A DNA stretch of 64,000 bases from Thalassobius sp002708925 (GCF_049803795.1 NZ_JBNAGJ010000011.1:1-64000), one strand, 5' to 3'. Counted from the stretch's first letter, positions 34,262 through 43,278 are shown. Numbers and translations: made by a program. Notes: a model not told the origin generated them from the sequence alone.

Positions 34262-36626
34262 TGAAGCCATGAACGAAGCGCTCGATCTCCGCACGATGAC
34301 GCCGGACTGGTATGCTCGGGAAACCCGCCTCGCGCATATGCTGCCTTACGTCAGTCTGGTCGATGACCGCACTGTACGAACCCGGGTGAACGAGCTTTTC
34401 CAGTGCATCCGGCTCGATGGGGTCAACAGCTACACGACGGATGATGCCTATCTCGACAAGGTGACTGCCCTCTTTGCCAGGATCATCGCGCAGCTGGGGC
34501 CGGAGTTCAGCTATTACGTCCACAAGGTCTCAAAGGCGATCACGCCGGACCTCGAGCCCCTGCGTGAGGACAGTTTTGCTGGAGAAGTTGACCGTCTCTG
34601 GCGCACGAAACTCGAGACCAGCGGCCTGCGCGACAAAACCTTGACGCTCACCGTGATTCATCGCCCGCCTCCGAAAAGCGTCCTGCCGTTCCTGAACCGC
34701 AGCGCGCCGGATCGCCTTAAGGAAGCAACCGAGAAGCGCCTGCGCCGTCTGGGCGAGGCCGTGAGCGTGTTCCTGTCAGGCCTGACGGAGCTTAACCCAC
34801 GTGTGCTTTCGGCCAAGTCCGGCGAGTTGATCGGCTTTCTGGGGGCCCTCAACACTGGCCAGGAACTGCCGCTCTACCCGGCCAACACCTACGGCTTTCT
34901 GTCCTTCAACGTCGCCAATACCCGCGTGACGTTTCATGGGGACCATTTCGAGCTCTCGGAAGGCGTCGTGGGGCATCGCTACGGCAAGAGTTTCACCATC
35001 GGGGAATACTCGGAAGGCACCTCCTGCACCATGTTCGACATGCTGAACCTGCCGGTCGACATGATCGTCACGCACTCCTTCACGCCGATCAATTCGAACC
35101 TCATGGCGGGCCGTATCAAGCGGCAAAAGCGCCAGATGCAGGCCAGCCAGGACGCAGCCCTCTCGCTCCTGGAAGCCCTCGACATCGCCGCCGATGATCT
35201 CGAGGCCAAGCGCCAAAGCTTCGGCGAGCATCACATGGTCGTGACGCTCTTTTGCGACACGCTCGAAGAACTGCAAACCCTCAGCGCCGAGATCGTGAAC
35301 GCCGCCGCAACCGAAGGCATAAAGATGATTGGCGAGCGGGTCGCGGCCAAGGCGCATTACCTCAGCCAGCACCCGGGCAACCAGCCCAAGCGCGTGCGTG
35401 CCAGCGCCGTCACCAATCGCAACTTCGCGGATTTTGGGGCGTTTCATCGCACGCAGCTTGGCAAACCTGCTGAGAAAACCCCTTGGGGCAAGGTCATCAC
35501 CTATCTGCCCACGCCGGAGCAGAGCGCCTACCGGTTTTCCTATCACGAGCAAGGCTCGCCCGACAAAGAACCCACCAGCGGCCATACCCTGATCATGGGG
35601 CGGCCCGGGTCAGGTAAGTCTGTGCTTTCGGCCTTCCTGATGACCCAGGCCCGTCGCGCGGGCGCCCGGGTCTTCGTCTTCGATTACCGTCTTGGTATGG
35701 AGATGGCGGTCCGCGCGAATGGCGGGCGCTACGCGTCCCTGAACGCCGGTCAGCCCACGGGCCTCAACCCGCTCTGGACAGAGACCGATGCCCGTGGCAC
35801 CGCCTGGCTCTCGGACTGGCTTGCCACCTTGCTCTACCGCGCTGACAAGCCCCTGACCCCGGCGCAGACCAACCGCATCCAGGAAGTGGTACGCCAGAAT
35901 GCCCAGGCCCCCAATCCGGCCCTGCGGAACTGGCGGGATTTCGCATCGCTTTTTGTGTCCACCGATGATGGCGGCGATCTGCACCAGCGCCTGCTCGAGT
36001 GGACCGAAGACGGCCGCTACGGCTGGATCTTCGGGCAGAGCCTCGAGGACACGTTCTCGCTCAAGGGCGATGTGGTGGGCTTCGATCTGACCGGTATTCT
36101 CGACAGCGAGGCCGACAAGGAGCGGATGGCGGTTCTCTCCTATCTTTTCCGCCGGGTCGAGCGCGAGATCGAGGACCGCCGCCCCACCATCATCGTGATC
36201 GACGAGGCCTGGAAAGCGCTCGACAACGCATATTTCGCCGAAAGGTTGTCGAACTGGCTCGTGACTGCGCGCAAGCAGAACACCGTCGCGGTGATGATGA
36301 CGCAATATGCCAGCCAGCTCGAGCGCACCCGGACCGGCAAAACCATCATCGAGGCGGTGCCGACGCAGATCCTGCTGCCCAATATCCGCGCGCAGCCTGC
36401 GGATTACGCAATGCTGAACCTCACGGAGAAGGAGCTCGACGTGCTTCTCAACACCGGCAGCGACAGCCGCCTTGCGCTGATCCGTGACGACCAAGGCTCG
36501 ATCGTCGTCGATGCCGATCTGAGCGCCCTTGGGCCCAATCTCACCATCCTCGGCGGCATGGAAAAAGGCGAGGCCTTGGTCGGTGCCGACTACCGCGACC
36601 GCCCAGACTTCTGGAGGCTTTCATGA
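34251..36626 (+). CDS. virB4: VirB4-like secretion ATPase
   Basis: Energises pilus assembly and substrate transfer. The 791-residue protein has the VirB4/CagE N-terminal region, Walker A GRPGSGKSVLSAFL in the middle, and Walker B TIIVIDEAWKAL with the following RKQNTVAVMMTQYASQLE helix. ATG 34251 is preferred for its GGGGA upstream; ATG 34236 is the alternative. It looks full length. Confidence 0.92.
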   Translation: MRPDEAMNEALDLRTMTPDWYARETRLAHMLPYVSLVDDRTVRTRVNELFQCIRLDGVNSYTTDDAYLDKVTALFARIIAQLGPEFSYYVHKVSKAITPDLEPLREDSFAGEVDRLWRTKLETSGLRDKTLTLTVIHRPPPKSVLPFLNRSAPDRLKEATEKRLRRLGEAVSVFLSGLTELNPRVLSAKSGELIGFLGALNTGQELPLYPANTYGFLSFNVANTRVTFHGDHFELSEGVVGHRYGKSFTIGEYSEGTSCTMFDMLNLPVDMIVTHSFTPINSNLMAGRIKRQKRQMQASQDAALSLLEALDIAADDLEAKRQSFGEHHMVVTLFCDTLEELQTLSAEIVNAAATEGIKMIGERVAAKAHYLSQHPGNQPKRVRASAVTNRNFADFGAFHRTQLGKPAEKTPWGKVITYLPTPEQSAYRFSYHEQGSPDKEPTSGHTLIMGRPGSGKSVLSAFLMTQARRAGARVFVFDYRLGMEMAVRANGGRYASLNAGQPTGLNPLWTETDARGTAWLSDWLATLLYRADKPLTPAQTNRIQEVVRQNAQAPNPALRNWRDFASLFVSTDDGGDLHQRLLEWTEDGRYGWIFGQSLEDTFSLKGDVVGFDLTGILDSEADKERMAVLSYLFRRVEREIEDRRPTIIVIDEAWKALDNAYFAERLSNWLVTARKQNTVAVMMTQYASQLERTRTGKTIIEAVPTQILLPNIRAQPADYAMLNLTEKELDVLLNTGSDSRLALIRDDQGSIVVDADLSALGPNLTILGGMEKGEALVGADYRDRPDFWRLS

Positions 36627-36790
36627 TTCGTACTCTGTTTCTTCTCACCGCGCTCGGCGCTTTGGCCTCCTGCGCCCAGTACCAGGAACCGCAGGCGAAC
36701 TGCTTCACATTCCTCGCGTCCACGGCACCTGTCACGCCTGATTGCACCTTTACGCCTCTAGATGCGCCGGAGGGCGACATTGAAGTGTAG
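36623..36790 (+). CDS. Small VirB7-like lipoprotein
   Basis: A 55-residue product with a lipoprotein signal: IRTLFLLTALGALASC, with the lipobox LASC, followed by a short mature region containing two further cysteines. Its ATG overlaps the virB4 stop (ATGA), and its end overlaps the next gene. The size and cluster position suggest a VirB7-type outer-membrane lipoprotein that anchors VirB9, although it stands before virB5 rather than next to virB9. Confidence 0.7.
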   Translation: MIRTLFLLTALGALASCAQYQEPQANCFTFLASTAPVTPDCTFTPLDAPEGDIEV

Positions 36791-37934
36791 CCTGCCCCAT
36801 ATCCTGGCACTTTGCCTGCTGCCCGGTCTCGCCTTGTCTCAAGGCGTGCCGACCAATGACAGTGGGCTGACCGCGCGCGATATCGTCGAAACTGGCGATC
36901 GCGAGGCTGACTTGGCCGTTCAGGCGGACAAGCTTGCCGTGCGCGAACTCATTGCCGAGATCGAACGGGAGCAGCTGGAAACCCTGCAACGCATCCTCGA
37001 TGCCCAGACCAGCTTCGGCGGTCAGGGCCTGCCCGCGATGATCTCTGGATTGGAGAGCGGTAGTGGCGATCCAGCCCGTTCCGTCGAAGCGGTCTACGGC
37101 AATGCCGAGATCGACCCCAATCCCGGCGGCGCACAGATGTTTGGGGATGCGGCAGAAAACATCGAGCAACTCATCATCCGCGTCGCCCAGGAAACCAGCG
37201 GATTTGCGGGCGTGGGCCGCGCGGGCCTCTCCCCAGTCCAATGGCGCGCACTCCTACAGGCGCTCATCTGGCAGGAAAGCCGGTTCACGATTGGCGCCCG
37301 CTCGCCCGTCGGCGCGTTCGGCCTCACCCAGATCATGCCCGGGACCGCCAGCGATCTTGGCATCAACCCGGAATACTACAACAGCCCCTACCTGCAGGTG
37401 CATGGCGGCGCGCGGTACCTGGCGACACAGCTCAACACCTTTGACGGCAATATCATCAACGCCCTCGCGGCCTATAACGCCGGACCCGGTCGCGTGTTCG
37501 AATATGGTGGCGTGCCGCCCTTCCGCGAGACCCGGCATTACGTTCAGGTCATCCCCGAACGCTACAATCTCTACCTGGGCCGCATCGGCGGGATCGAAGC
37601 GCTCGGTACGATCAACCCCGCGCTTCTGGCAAATGCAAACCTCTCCCTAACGGGTCATGGGGCGGCCTTTTATGGCAACAACTCACCCGCTGCGATCAGG
37701 CAGGCCGCCCTGCGCATTGCGGATATCGTCGAGCGGATTTCCGCGACGGAAGACGTGCAGGAAAGCGTCGCGCTCAACACCTATGCCCGCGCCGAACTCG
37801 TGCGTCTCGTCGCCGCGCGTATTCGTCTTCAAGCGGCGCGGACCCGCGTGCTTTCGGCCGAGGAATTGGCACAGGCCAGCGCCCGTATGGCCGAAGGCAC
37901 GTTCATGGAATTCACGATCAGGGAGATAGACTGA
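36762..37934 (+). CDS. Second secretion-associated lytic transglycosylase
   Basis: A 390-residue exported protein with a C-terminal SLT domain: LIWQESRFTIGARSPVGAFG with the catalytic Glu, LTQIMPGTASDLGINPEYYN and NALAAYNAGPGRVFEYGGVP. It has a 150-residue N-terminal extension and a helical C-terminal tail. TTG 36780, preceded by GGAGGG, would also give a good signal peptide (KCSLPHILALCLLPGLALS); ATG 36762 is reported. Having two transglycosylases in one virB operon is noteworthy. Confidence 0.83.
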   Translation: MRRRATLKCSLPHILALCLLPGLALSQGVPTNDSGLTARDIVETGDREADLAVQADKLAVRELIAEIEREQLETLQRILDAQTSFGGQGLPAMISGLESGSGDPARSVEAVYGNAEIDPNPGGAQMFGDAAENIEQLIIRVAQETSGFAGVGRAGLSPVQWRALLQALIWQESRFTIGARSPVGAFGLTQIMPGTASDLGINPEYYNSPYLQVHGGARYLATQLNTFDGNIINALAAYNAGPGRVFEYGGVPPFRETRHYVQVIPERYNLYLGRIGGIEALGTINPALLANANLSLTGHGAAFYGNNSPAAIRQAALRIADIVERISATEDVQESVALNTYARAELVRLVAARIRLQAARTRVLSAEELAQASARMAEGTFMEFTIREID

Positions 37935-38743
37935 TGAGAGATTTGCTCGTGAGGATGGCATTGGCCACGACGCTTGGGATCGGTCTGCATCTCGGCACCC
38001 TGTCCGCTGCCGTGGCGCAAGGTGTGCCGGTCGTCGACACCCAGAATATTGCGCAAAACATCCAGCAGCTCCGGCAGATGATCGAAGACGAGATCCTGCA
38101 AAACGAGCAGCTGACGCAGCTCCGCGAACAGCTTGCGACACTCACGGACCAACTCGCGGAGCTGCAACGAACCTATGAGGCGCTCACCCGCCTCGCCGAG
38201 CTTCCAGAAATCATCCGCACCGAGATGGAGGACGAGCTGAACGGCCTGCTTGATCAGGAGTTCGGAGACATCCTCGCCACCATTGAAGCCATCAAGACCG
38301 GCGACTTCTCTGGCCTCTCTGGCTCCGGCGCGGGCGAGATCGAAACCCAGATGGACCGGGTCCTGGCCGATCTCGGATTTGACGATGACACCCTCTCGGA
38401 AATGGCCACCAGCGGAAATCCCGGAGCCAACCGCGTGGCAACGCAGGCAACAACCGGCGCGCTCGTCTCGGCCGCCGCCCAGAACAGCTATGAAGACGCA
38501 GGCCAATCGCTCGAGCGGGTAGACCGCCTCGTCGGGCTCATCGACGACATGGACGAACTCAAGGAAAGCATCGATCTTAACACGCGCGTGACGGCGGAAC
38601 TGGCCATCGCACTTGTCGCCATGTGGCAACTCGAAGCCGTGCAAACCGTGGGTGACGGCACCGTCGGCGTGATCGATGCCGCCACCATCGCCGAGGAGCA
38701 GCGCTTCATGGATTTCACCTTGCCGGACCTACGGGCAGACTGA
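37934..38743 (+). CDS. virB5: VirB5-like pilus-tip protein
   Basis: The 269-residue protein has a signal peptide ending AVAQGVPVVDTQN, then long coiled-coil-like helices (QNIQQLRQMIEDEILQNEQL TQLREQLATL), the usual build of VirB5/TrbJ-type proteins. Its start overlaps the preceding stop by one base. The next gene is virB8, so the virB6 gene expected between them is absent here. Confidence 0.75.
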   Translation: MRDLLVRMALATTLGIGLHLGTLSAAVAQGVPVVDTQNIAQNIQQLRQMIEDEILQNEQLTQLREQLATLTDQLAELQRTYEALTRLAELPEIIRTEMEDELNGLLDQEFGDILATIEAIKTGDFSGLSGSGAGEIETQMDRVLADLGFDDDTLSEMATSGNPGANRVATQATTGALVSAAAQNSYEDAGQSLERVDRLVGLIDDMDELKESIDLNTRVTAELAIALVAMWQLEAVQTVGDGTVGVIDAATIAEEQRFMDFTLPDLRAD

Positions 38744-38757
38744 TCGTGGGGGCATGA

Positions 38758-39414
38758 ATGGTGGCGAGTGAACAAGAAATCATCGAGGAAGAACTGGTCT
38801 ACGGCGCCTTGCGCCGCGAACGCCTCTGGCAACGCCTTGGCCTGATGGGCCTTGTCTTCGGCATCCTCGGCTGTCTGTGCGCCGCGGCTGTCTCGATCCT
38901 CGATGTCGACCCGCCCCCCGTCGTTGTCCCCTATGATCCCGCCACCGGCTTTGCACTCCCCGAAGCCTCGGTGGGCGCGACTTCGGTAACCGCCAACCAG
39001 GCGGTCATCGAGGCGGAGGTCTTCCGCTATGTGACCGACCGCGAGGTCTATAACCAGCTCGACAATGACCTGCGCATCCGCAGCGTTCTGCGCCGCTCGG
39101 ACGGAGCTGCCGAGAGCGGGCTGCGCCAGATCTGGAACAGCGCCAATGAGAACTACCCGCCGACGGTCTATGGCCCCAATGCGCGGCTCGACGTGGAGAT
39201 CCTCAGCATCAACCGGATCGGAACCAACCGCGCGACGGTCCGCCTGCGCAAGCGCCTGACATCTATCAACGGCGTCCAAACCGGGCTTTTCACCGCCACC
39301 CTCCTCTTCGAGTTCCGCCCCGAGACCCGCCGCTCCATCGATGAGGTCTGGACCAACCCCTTCGGCTTCACGGTCCTCGAATATTCCATCCGCTCCGACA
39401 GATTGGAGAATTGA
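38758..39414 (+). CDS. virB8: VirB8-like inner-membrane channel protein
   Basis: The 218-residue protein has a short cytoplasmic start (SEQEIIEEELVYGALRRERL), one membrane segment (LGLMGLVFGILGCLCAAAV) and a periplasmic NTF2-like domain with YVTDREVYNQLDNDLRIRSV and NPFGFTVLEYSI at the end. It overlaps virB9 by 4 bp. Confidence 0.85.
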   Translation: MVASEQEIIEEELVYGALRRERLWQRLGLMGLVFGILGCLCAAAVSILDVDPPPVVVPYDPATGFALPEASVGATSVTANQAVIEAEVFRYVTDREVYNQLDNDLRIRSVLRRSDGAAESGLRQIWNSANENYPPTVYGPNARLDVEILSINRIGTNRATVRLRKRLTSINGVQTGLFTATLLFEFRPETRRSIDEVWTNPFGFTVLEYSIRSDRLEN

Positions 39415-40112
39415 ATTTGTTCCCTGTTCGACTTTTCATATTGCTGATTGCCCTGTTGCCCAGCCTCGCCTTCGCCGAAGCCATCCCGCGCGGCGGGCCC
39501 AATGACAACCGGGTGCGGCTTGCCAGCTATCAGGAGGGCCAGGTCTACCGGCTAAACGTCTCGCTCACCCATGTGACCACCATCGAGTTCGGCGAGGGTG
39601 AAAGCATCCGTTCGATCATCGCGGGTGACACGGAAGGGTTTGAGATCGACGGCGTACCCGGCGGTCAGGCCTTCGCGATCAAACCCGTCGCGCGCGGTGT
39701 CCATACCAACGTGACGGTCTATACGAACCGGCGGAGCTACTACTTCAACGTCCAGGAGGTCCGCAGTCCGACCTTCTACGTGGTCCAGTTCCGCTACCCC
39801 GAGGATACCAGCCGCCCCACACGTGCCATCGCAGCCCAAGCGCCGAACTACAATTACGGTGCCAGCGCGCGGAGCGAGTTTACCCCTGCCCGCGTCTGGG
39901 ATGACGGGACGTTCACGTATTTCGAGTTCCCACGGAACGCACCGGTGCCAGCGATCTTCCGCTACGCCAGTGGCCGCGAACGGACGGTCAATACGCAAGC
40001 CACCGAGGATGGCGTGATCCGGGTCTCGGGGGTGAACCGGCAATGGGTCCTGCGGATCGGGGAAGAGGTGGTCTGTATCGAGGCCACACCGCCTGCGGGG
40101 GTGGGATCATGA
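39411..40112 (+). CDS. virB9: VirB9-like outer-membrane core protein
   Basis: The 233-residue protein has a signal peptide (LFILLIALLPSLAFAEA) and the VirB9 pattern: GDTEGFEIDG, RGVHTNVTVYTNRRSYYFNV, then VWDDGTFTYFEFPRNAPVPA IF and a C-terminal beta domain. TTG 39411 overlaps the virB8 stop. It would form the outer-membrane channel with VirB10 and the lipoprotein, but VirB10 is truncated here. Confidence 0.87.
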   Translation: MNLFPVRLFILLIALLPSLAFAEAIPRGGPNDNRVRLASYQEGQVYRLNVSLTHVTTIEFGEGESIRSIIAGDTEGFEIDGVPGGQAFAIKPVARGVHTNVTVYTNRRSYYFNVQEVRSPTFYVVQFRYPEDTSRPTRAIAAQAPNYNYGASARSEFTPARVWDDGTFTYFEFPRNAPVPAIFRYASGRERTVNTQATEDGVIRVSGVNRQWVLRIGEEVVCIEATPPAGVGS

Positions 40113-40312
40113 GCGACACCGGAAACGCGGACCTCGAGAAACGCCTCGCTGCTCTAGAACAAGGCAAGGGCGCTGGTTCGCCCCCTGCCCCGCGGCGCTC
40201 GCCACTTCTGGCCTTGGTCGTTGTTCTAATAATCGGTGCTGGCGGAGCGCTGCTCTATCTCCTGTCCCAAGCCTCGAAGCTCTCGCGGATGATGTGGTCG
40301 GTCAGGATGTGA
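40109..40312 (+). pseudogene. virB10: VirB10, N-terminal fragment ending at a deletion scar
   Basis: The frame starts SDTGNADLEKRLAALEQGKG and has a Pro-rich spacer and one membrane helix (LLALVVVLIIGAGGALLYLL), the beginning of a VirB10 protein. After about 53 codons it runs into sequence that reads on the opposite strand as another truncated gene, then stops. The long periplasmic domain is missing, so the secretion channel cannot be completed from this locus. Confidence 0.8.
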
Positions 40313-40398
40313 TCTTCGGGGATCGGCAGGTGGGCGTCCTTCTCGGTCAGCCCGAAAAGTTCGATGGTCTCGTAGGTGTTCGCGGTGTCGTAAGCCAT
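40255..40398 (-). pseudogene. Truncated gene of unknown function facing virB10
   Basis: The leftward frame begins AYDTANTYETIELFGLTEKD, continues AHLPIPEDHILTDHIIRESFEAW, and then enters virB10 sequence and stops. The amino-acid composition and start look like a real protein whose 3' end was lost in the same deletion that cut virB10. No family is recognised. Confidence 0.55.
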
Positions 40399-41159
40399 GT
40401 CTGGTCTCCAGTGTTCGGTTATAGAGCCACCACGTGAGTGTGGGGGCATGGCCGAATGTCTGGTTTCCGAATCTGCCCGGGTCAGGGACGGCGCAGCCGC
40501 CGGCTTGCCGGGCGCAAAAGTTTTCCGCGCGCAGCACCCGACACAGGCGCGCACTCACGCACGGAACCGCCCCGGGCCACAGGCCCCGACCTCGCCGAAA
40601 AGTTTTGCGATCCTTGACGCGGGCTGATTTGGGGGCCATCCGGAGGATATGCTTCCGCACTTATGTGTGTGTGTTTTGACGGTAGGTTTGCCCGACCCGA
40701 GCAGGCAAACGGCCCGACCGGACGCGGGAGACGGATGCAGCGGCGGGATCGTTTTGCTCCGCAAAACAGACCAGAGCGCAATCCGGCGGAGCGGCCAGGG
40801 AGAGACGTGCTCGCGAGGCGGGCAAACCGGGGGCCTGGGTGCAACGCCGCGGTGAGGCCGCATGGCCGAATGCGCGACGGACCGAAGGGCCGTTCTCCCC
40901 TGCGACACGCGAAGCCGAGCTGGGGAGGCCGCAAGGCTAGATCGAGGTCTACGTGCAGGCGACGCCGCTGCTGACTATGTGAATTACTTTTCGCAGAGTT
41001 GCGGGTTTTGGCGGCGGGTGGGGATACATATGCTGAATGCGCATCTGGATAAACCGTCTTTCGCCGTAGGTGCAGCCGCCATACATCATCGAACGGAAGG
41101 GATTCGGGACAAGGACAAAACCGCTCTCGCGGTAAGGATATCGGCGTCGGTACTAACCA
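40399..41159. other. Non-coding GC-rich stretch, possible transfer origin
   Basis: No convincing gene in 760 bp. The region contains two AAAAGTTTT palindromes (around 40516 and 40598), a GT-rich tract (40663-40675) beside ATAAGTGCG on the minus strand and several short inverted repeats. Such features occur at transfer origins, but no relaxase gene lies next to it, so this is only a possibility. Confidence 0.35.
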
Positions 41160-41585
41160 TTACTTGCCGCTTAGCCACCGCCGGAAACGTTGCCAAAGAC
41201 CTTGTGGCACATCTGCATTCGCCATTGATGCGGGGGCTTCCGGCGCATCGTAATACCGATCTTTGGCGCGACGGTCGTGCGCCCGTCCGGCGGCAATCTG
41301 TTCATCACTCATATCACCTGCCCACCGGATATTGCTGTGCTTGATCCAGTAATGCGACCGGCAGGGAAAGCTCCAGTTCCCGATGGACGGCGAGAGCGAG
41401 ATCGACACACCGTCATAGCCCATCTTCCAATCCGTCGGGCTTAAGGGCGTGACGACTTCCCTGCCACAGCCGCAGGCGCATTTGTGCACTGCCGTTGCGT
41501 AATCCATGGCAAGATACAGGATGCCCTCCTCGGTCCGTTCGGGGATCGCATTTACAAATTTGTGGGTAATCTTCTTAATCGCCAT
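41160..41585 (-). CDS. DUF6527-like zinc-binding protein of the ubiquitin-like operon
   Basis: The 141-residue protein has HKCACGCGREVVTPLSPTDW, a treble-clef-like metal-binding start, then NWSFPCRSHYWIKHSNIRWA and an alanine/arginine-rich tail. Proteins of this kind occur as the last gene of bacterial operons with a ubiquitin-like protein and an E1. Its start overlaps the E1 stop by 11 bp. A role in target recognition or ligation has been suggested for such binuclear zinc domains; none is shown here. Confidence 0.72.
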   Translation of the reverse strand: MAIKKITHKFVNAIPERTEEGILYLAMDYATAVHKCACGCGREVVTPLSPTDWKMGYDGVSISLSPSIGNWSFPCRSHYWIKHSNIRWAGDMSDEQIAAGRAHDRRAKDRYYDAPEAPASMANADVPQGLWQRFRRWLSGK

Positions 41586-42759
41586 CGCGCTTGTCCATGT
41601 TGTCTATTTTGTTGCCATCAATAGTGTAGTTGCTGGAATGCTCGCCCTCAAAATCGGCATAAAACCCTACCAGCTTCTTCCACCGGATCACCGCGAGTGT
41701 CGCGTTCAGGGAGTTGAGATCAGCCACCTGAATGTTGGTGGCGTACGCATCATCGACGTCCGCCTCGCCTATCCCCACGCGGCGGCGTAAAGGTTCACGC
41801 TGCTCATCGGTGCTTAGCGTCACCCGCAGCACGCCCACCAAGGCATCATCGCCCATCTCAATGCCCATACCTACATCGATGAAGGGGGTGCCCTGTTCTT
41901 CGAGACGTTCGACCGCCGGGCGCTTGGCTGCTCCAGAGTCAACGCACACGAAGACGAAATCCATCTCGTCCAGAAGTTCCGCGTTGGAGGCGTCGAGATA
42001 GACCGGATGCGGGACGATCCCCTTGCGCATGGGTGCATAAAGCGCCGCGAAGTAATCGACCTTTTTGTTTCGTTCGCGCAGTGTTTCGATGCCAGGCGCG
42101 CCGGGGCTGCGGAACGCGTTGTGCTGCAGGAAATCATCCCCATCGATGAGATGCAGTTCGCGGATCGGCGTCTTGGCGATAAGATCGAGCACGTAAGAGC
42201 CGGTGCCGCCAAGGCCGACAATGGCCACTTTGTTCATAGCCAGTTTGTCCGAGAGGGCGCCGATCCCGGCTCGTGTCGAGGCCGTGTCATGGTAGTTGAA
42301 CACCGGATCAGGCTCATTGGTGTTTGCCACGACGTAGGTGCGCGCATCCGCTGTCGGATCGATCTTTCGCGCGGGCGATGCGATCATCTCCACATAGGTG
42401 GTCATCTTGTGTTCGTAGTCGCGGTAGCCCTCTTTCGGCTTAGCGGAAAACATATGGTCTACCGTGATGTCCTTGCCGAGGCTCTGGCGTTTGGTGGAAT
42501 GCCTGATGCCTTCGAGCGTTTTGCCGTCATGATTGCAAGGATGTTCGCCCGCGAAATAAGCCTTGTGGTCGCTTGGCGTCATCGTCTCGCCCCCGTTCAT
42601 CTGCAGAACCGAAACGAGCGTACCGAGCTTTACCTCCCGATTGGCGTTCACGTAAGGCACGTTGGAGATCACGAGGTGGCCACTTTTCACAGCCACCTCG
42701 TATCCGCCTTCTTCGAGAGCCTTGAGATCGTCGTTACGACTTATCAGTTGCCGTGACAT
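41575..42759 (-). CDS. ThiF/E1-like adenylyltransferase with N-terminal DUF6791-like domain
   Basis: Predicted to adenylate the C-terminus of the ubiquitin-like protein. Residues 1 to about 160 form an uncharacterised N-terminal domain. The E1 core follows: MNKVAIVGLGGTGSYVLDLI (nucleotide loop), LHLIDGDDFLQHNAFRSPGA (Asp, Asn and Arg for ATP and Mg) and FVFVCVDSGAAKRPAVERLE. After that Cys no further cysteine is present to act as a typical E1 thioester residue, so it may be adenylation-only or use the CVDSG cysteine. It overlaps the ubiquitin-like gene by 26 bp, implying tight coupling. Confidence 0.82.
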   Translation of the reverse strand: MSRQLISRNDDLKALEEGGYEVAVKSGHLVISNVPYVNANREVKLGTLVSVLQMNGGETMTPSDHKAYFAGEHPCNHDGKTLEGIRHSTKRQSLGKDITVDHMFSAKPKEGYRDYEHKMTTYVEMIASPARKIDPTADARTYVVANTNEPDPVFNYHDTASTRAGIGALSDKLAMNKVAIVGLGGTGSYVLDLIAKTPIRELHLIDGDDFLQHNAFRSPGAPGIETLRERNKKVDYFAALYAPMRKGIVPHPVYLDASNAELLDEMDFVFVCVDSGAAKRPAVERLEEQGTPFIDVGMGIEMGDDALVGVLRVTLSTDEQREPLRRRVGIGEADVDDAYATNIQVADLNSLNATLAVIRWKKLVGFYADFEGEHSSNYTIDGNKIDNMDKRDGD

Positions 42760-43000
42760 TGAAGATCATGCCCTCCTTCAGCTTCACGGTATCGCCGTCA
42801 TCCAGCGTGCCCTCGGGCTTGTTGCCCTGGCCGCGCCGGTAAGTGATCGTGAAGCAGATCAACTCGCCAGTGGGCGGGTTTTCGTAGGCAAGGGCGACCA
42901 GATCGTCCTCGCCAAGCTCTGTCGCCGTCACGGTCTTCTCGCGGCCGTTCACGACAATCGTGTACTCTTTTGCGGGTTTGCCCGTTTCGTCCTTCGCCAT
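42734..43000 (-). CDS. Single-domain ubiquitin-like protein (multiubiquitin family)
   Basis: The 88-residue protein is one beta-grasp domain of the bacterial multiubiquitin family: KEYTIVVNGREKTVTATELG, TGELICFTITYRRGQGNKPE GTL and VKLKEGMIFNVTATDKS. There is only one copy of the domain, and the C-terminus ends DKS rather than Gly-Gly. Conjugation would therefore need an unusual C-terminus. The E1-like gene begins within its last codons. Confidence 0.8.
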   Translation of the reverse strand: MAKDETGKPAKEYTIVVNGREKTVTATELGEDDLVALAYENPPTGELICFTITYRRGQGNKPEGTLDDGDTVKLKEGMIFNVTATDKS

Positions 43001-43017
43001 GGCCGTGTCCTTTCTTT

Positions 43018-43251
43018 TTAGCCTTTGGGCGGGAACGGATCGCCGCCGTGGCTGTCGCTGTTAGCGATCCGTCCGTCGCGGTTGTGGATACGCAGTTCGC
43101 TTTGCTGGTTGCGGCTGATTTCACGTCCGCGATCGACAGCGTCCTGCTTGGTTTCATGGTGGCTGCTGGCGCGGGATGCGCCGCCACGCTTCACATCCCA
43201 TCCGCCCGCCGGGTTCGGCACGACGTGATGGGTCTTCGGTCCCTTACTCAT
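43018..43251 (-). CDS. DUF2188-like small protein
   Basis: The 77-residue basic protein has HHVVPNPAGGWDVKRGGASR and the SHHETKQDAVDRGREISRNQ QSEL helix followed by LRIHNRDGRI, the DUF2188 pattern. It lies 17 bp upstream of the ubiquitin-like gene and shares its promoter with it, so it belongs to the same operon. Its function is unknown; the domain occurs in small proteins of mobile elements and defence loci. Confidence 0.75.
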   Translation of the reverse strand: MSKGPKTHHVVPNPAGGWDVKRGGASRASSHHETKQDAVDRGREISRNQQSELRIHNRDGRIANSDSHGGDPFPPKG

Positions 43252-43278
43252 GGTTTTCACATCTCCTGTTCGTTAGGG

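Noticed and set aside
41575..43000. CBASS-like system (ubiquitin-like genes near an E1)
   Set aside because: No cyclic nucleotide synthase and no effector gene are present in the neighbourhood.
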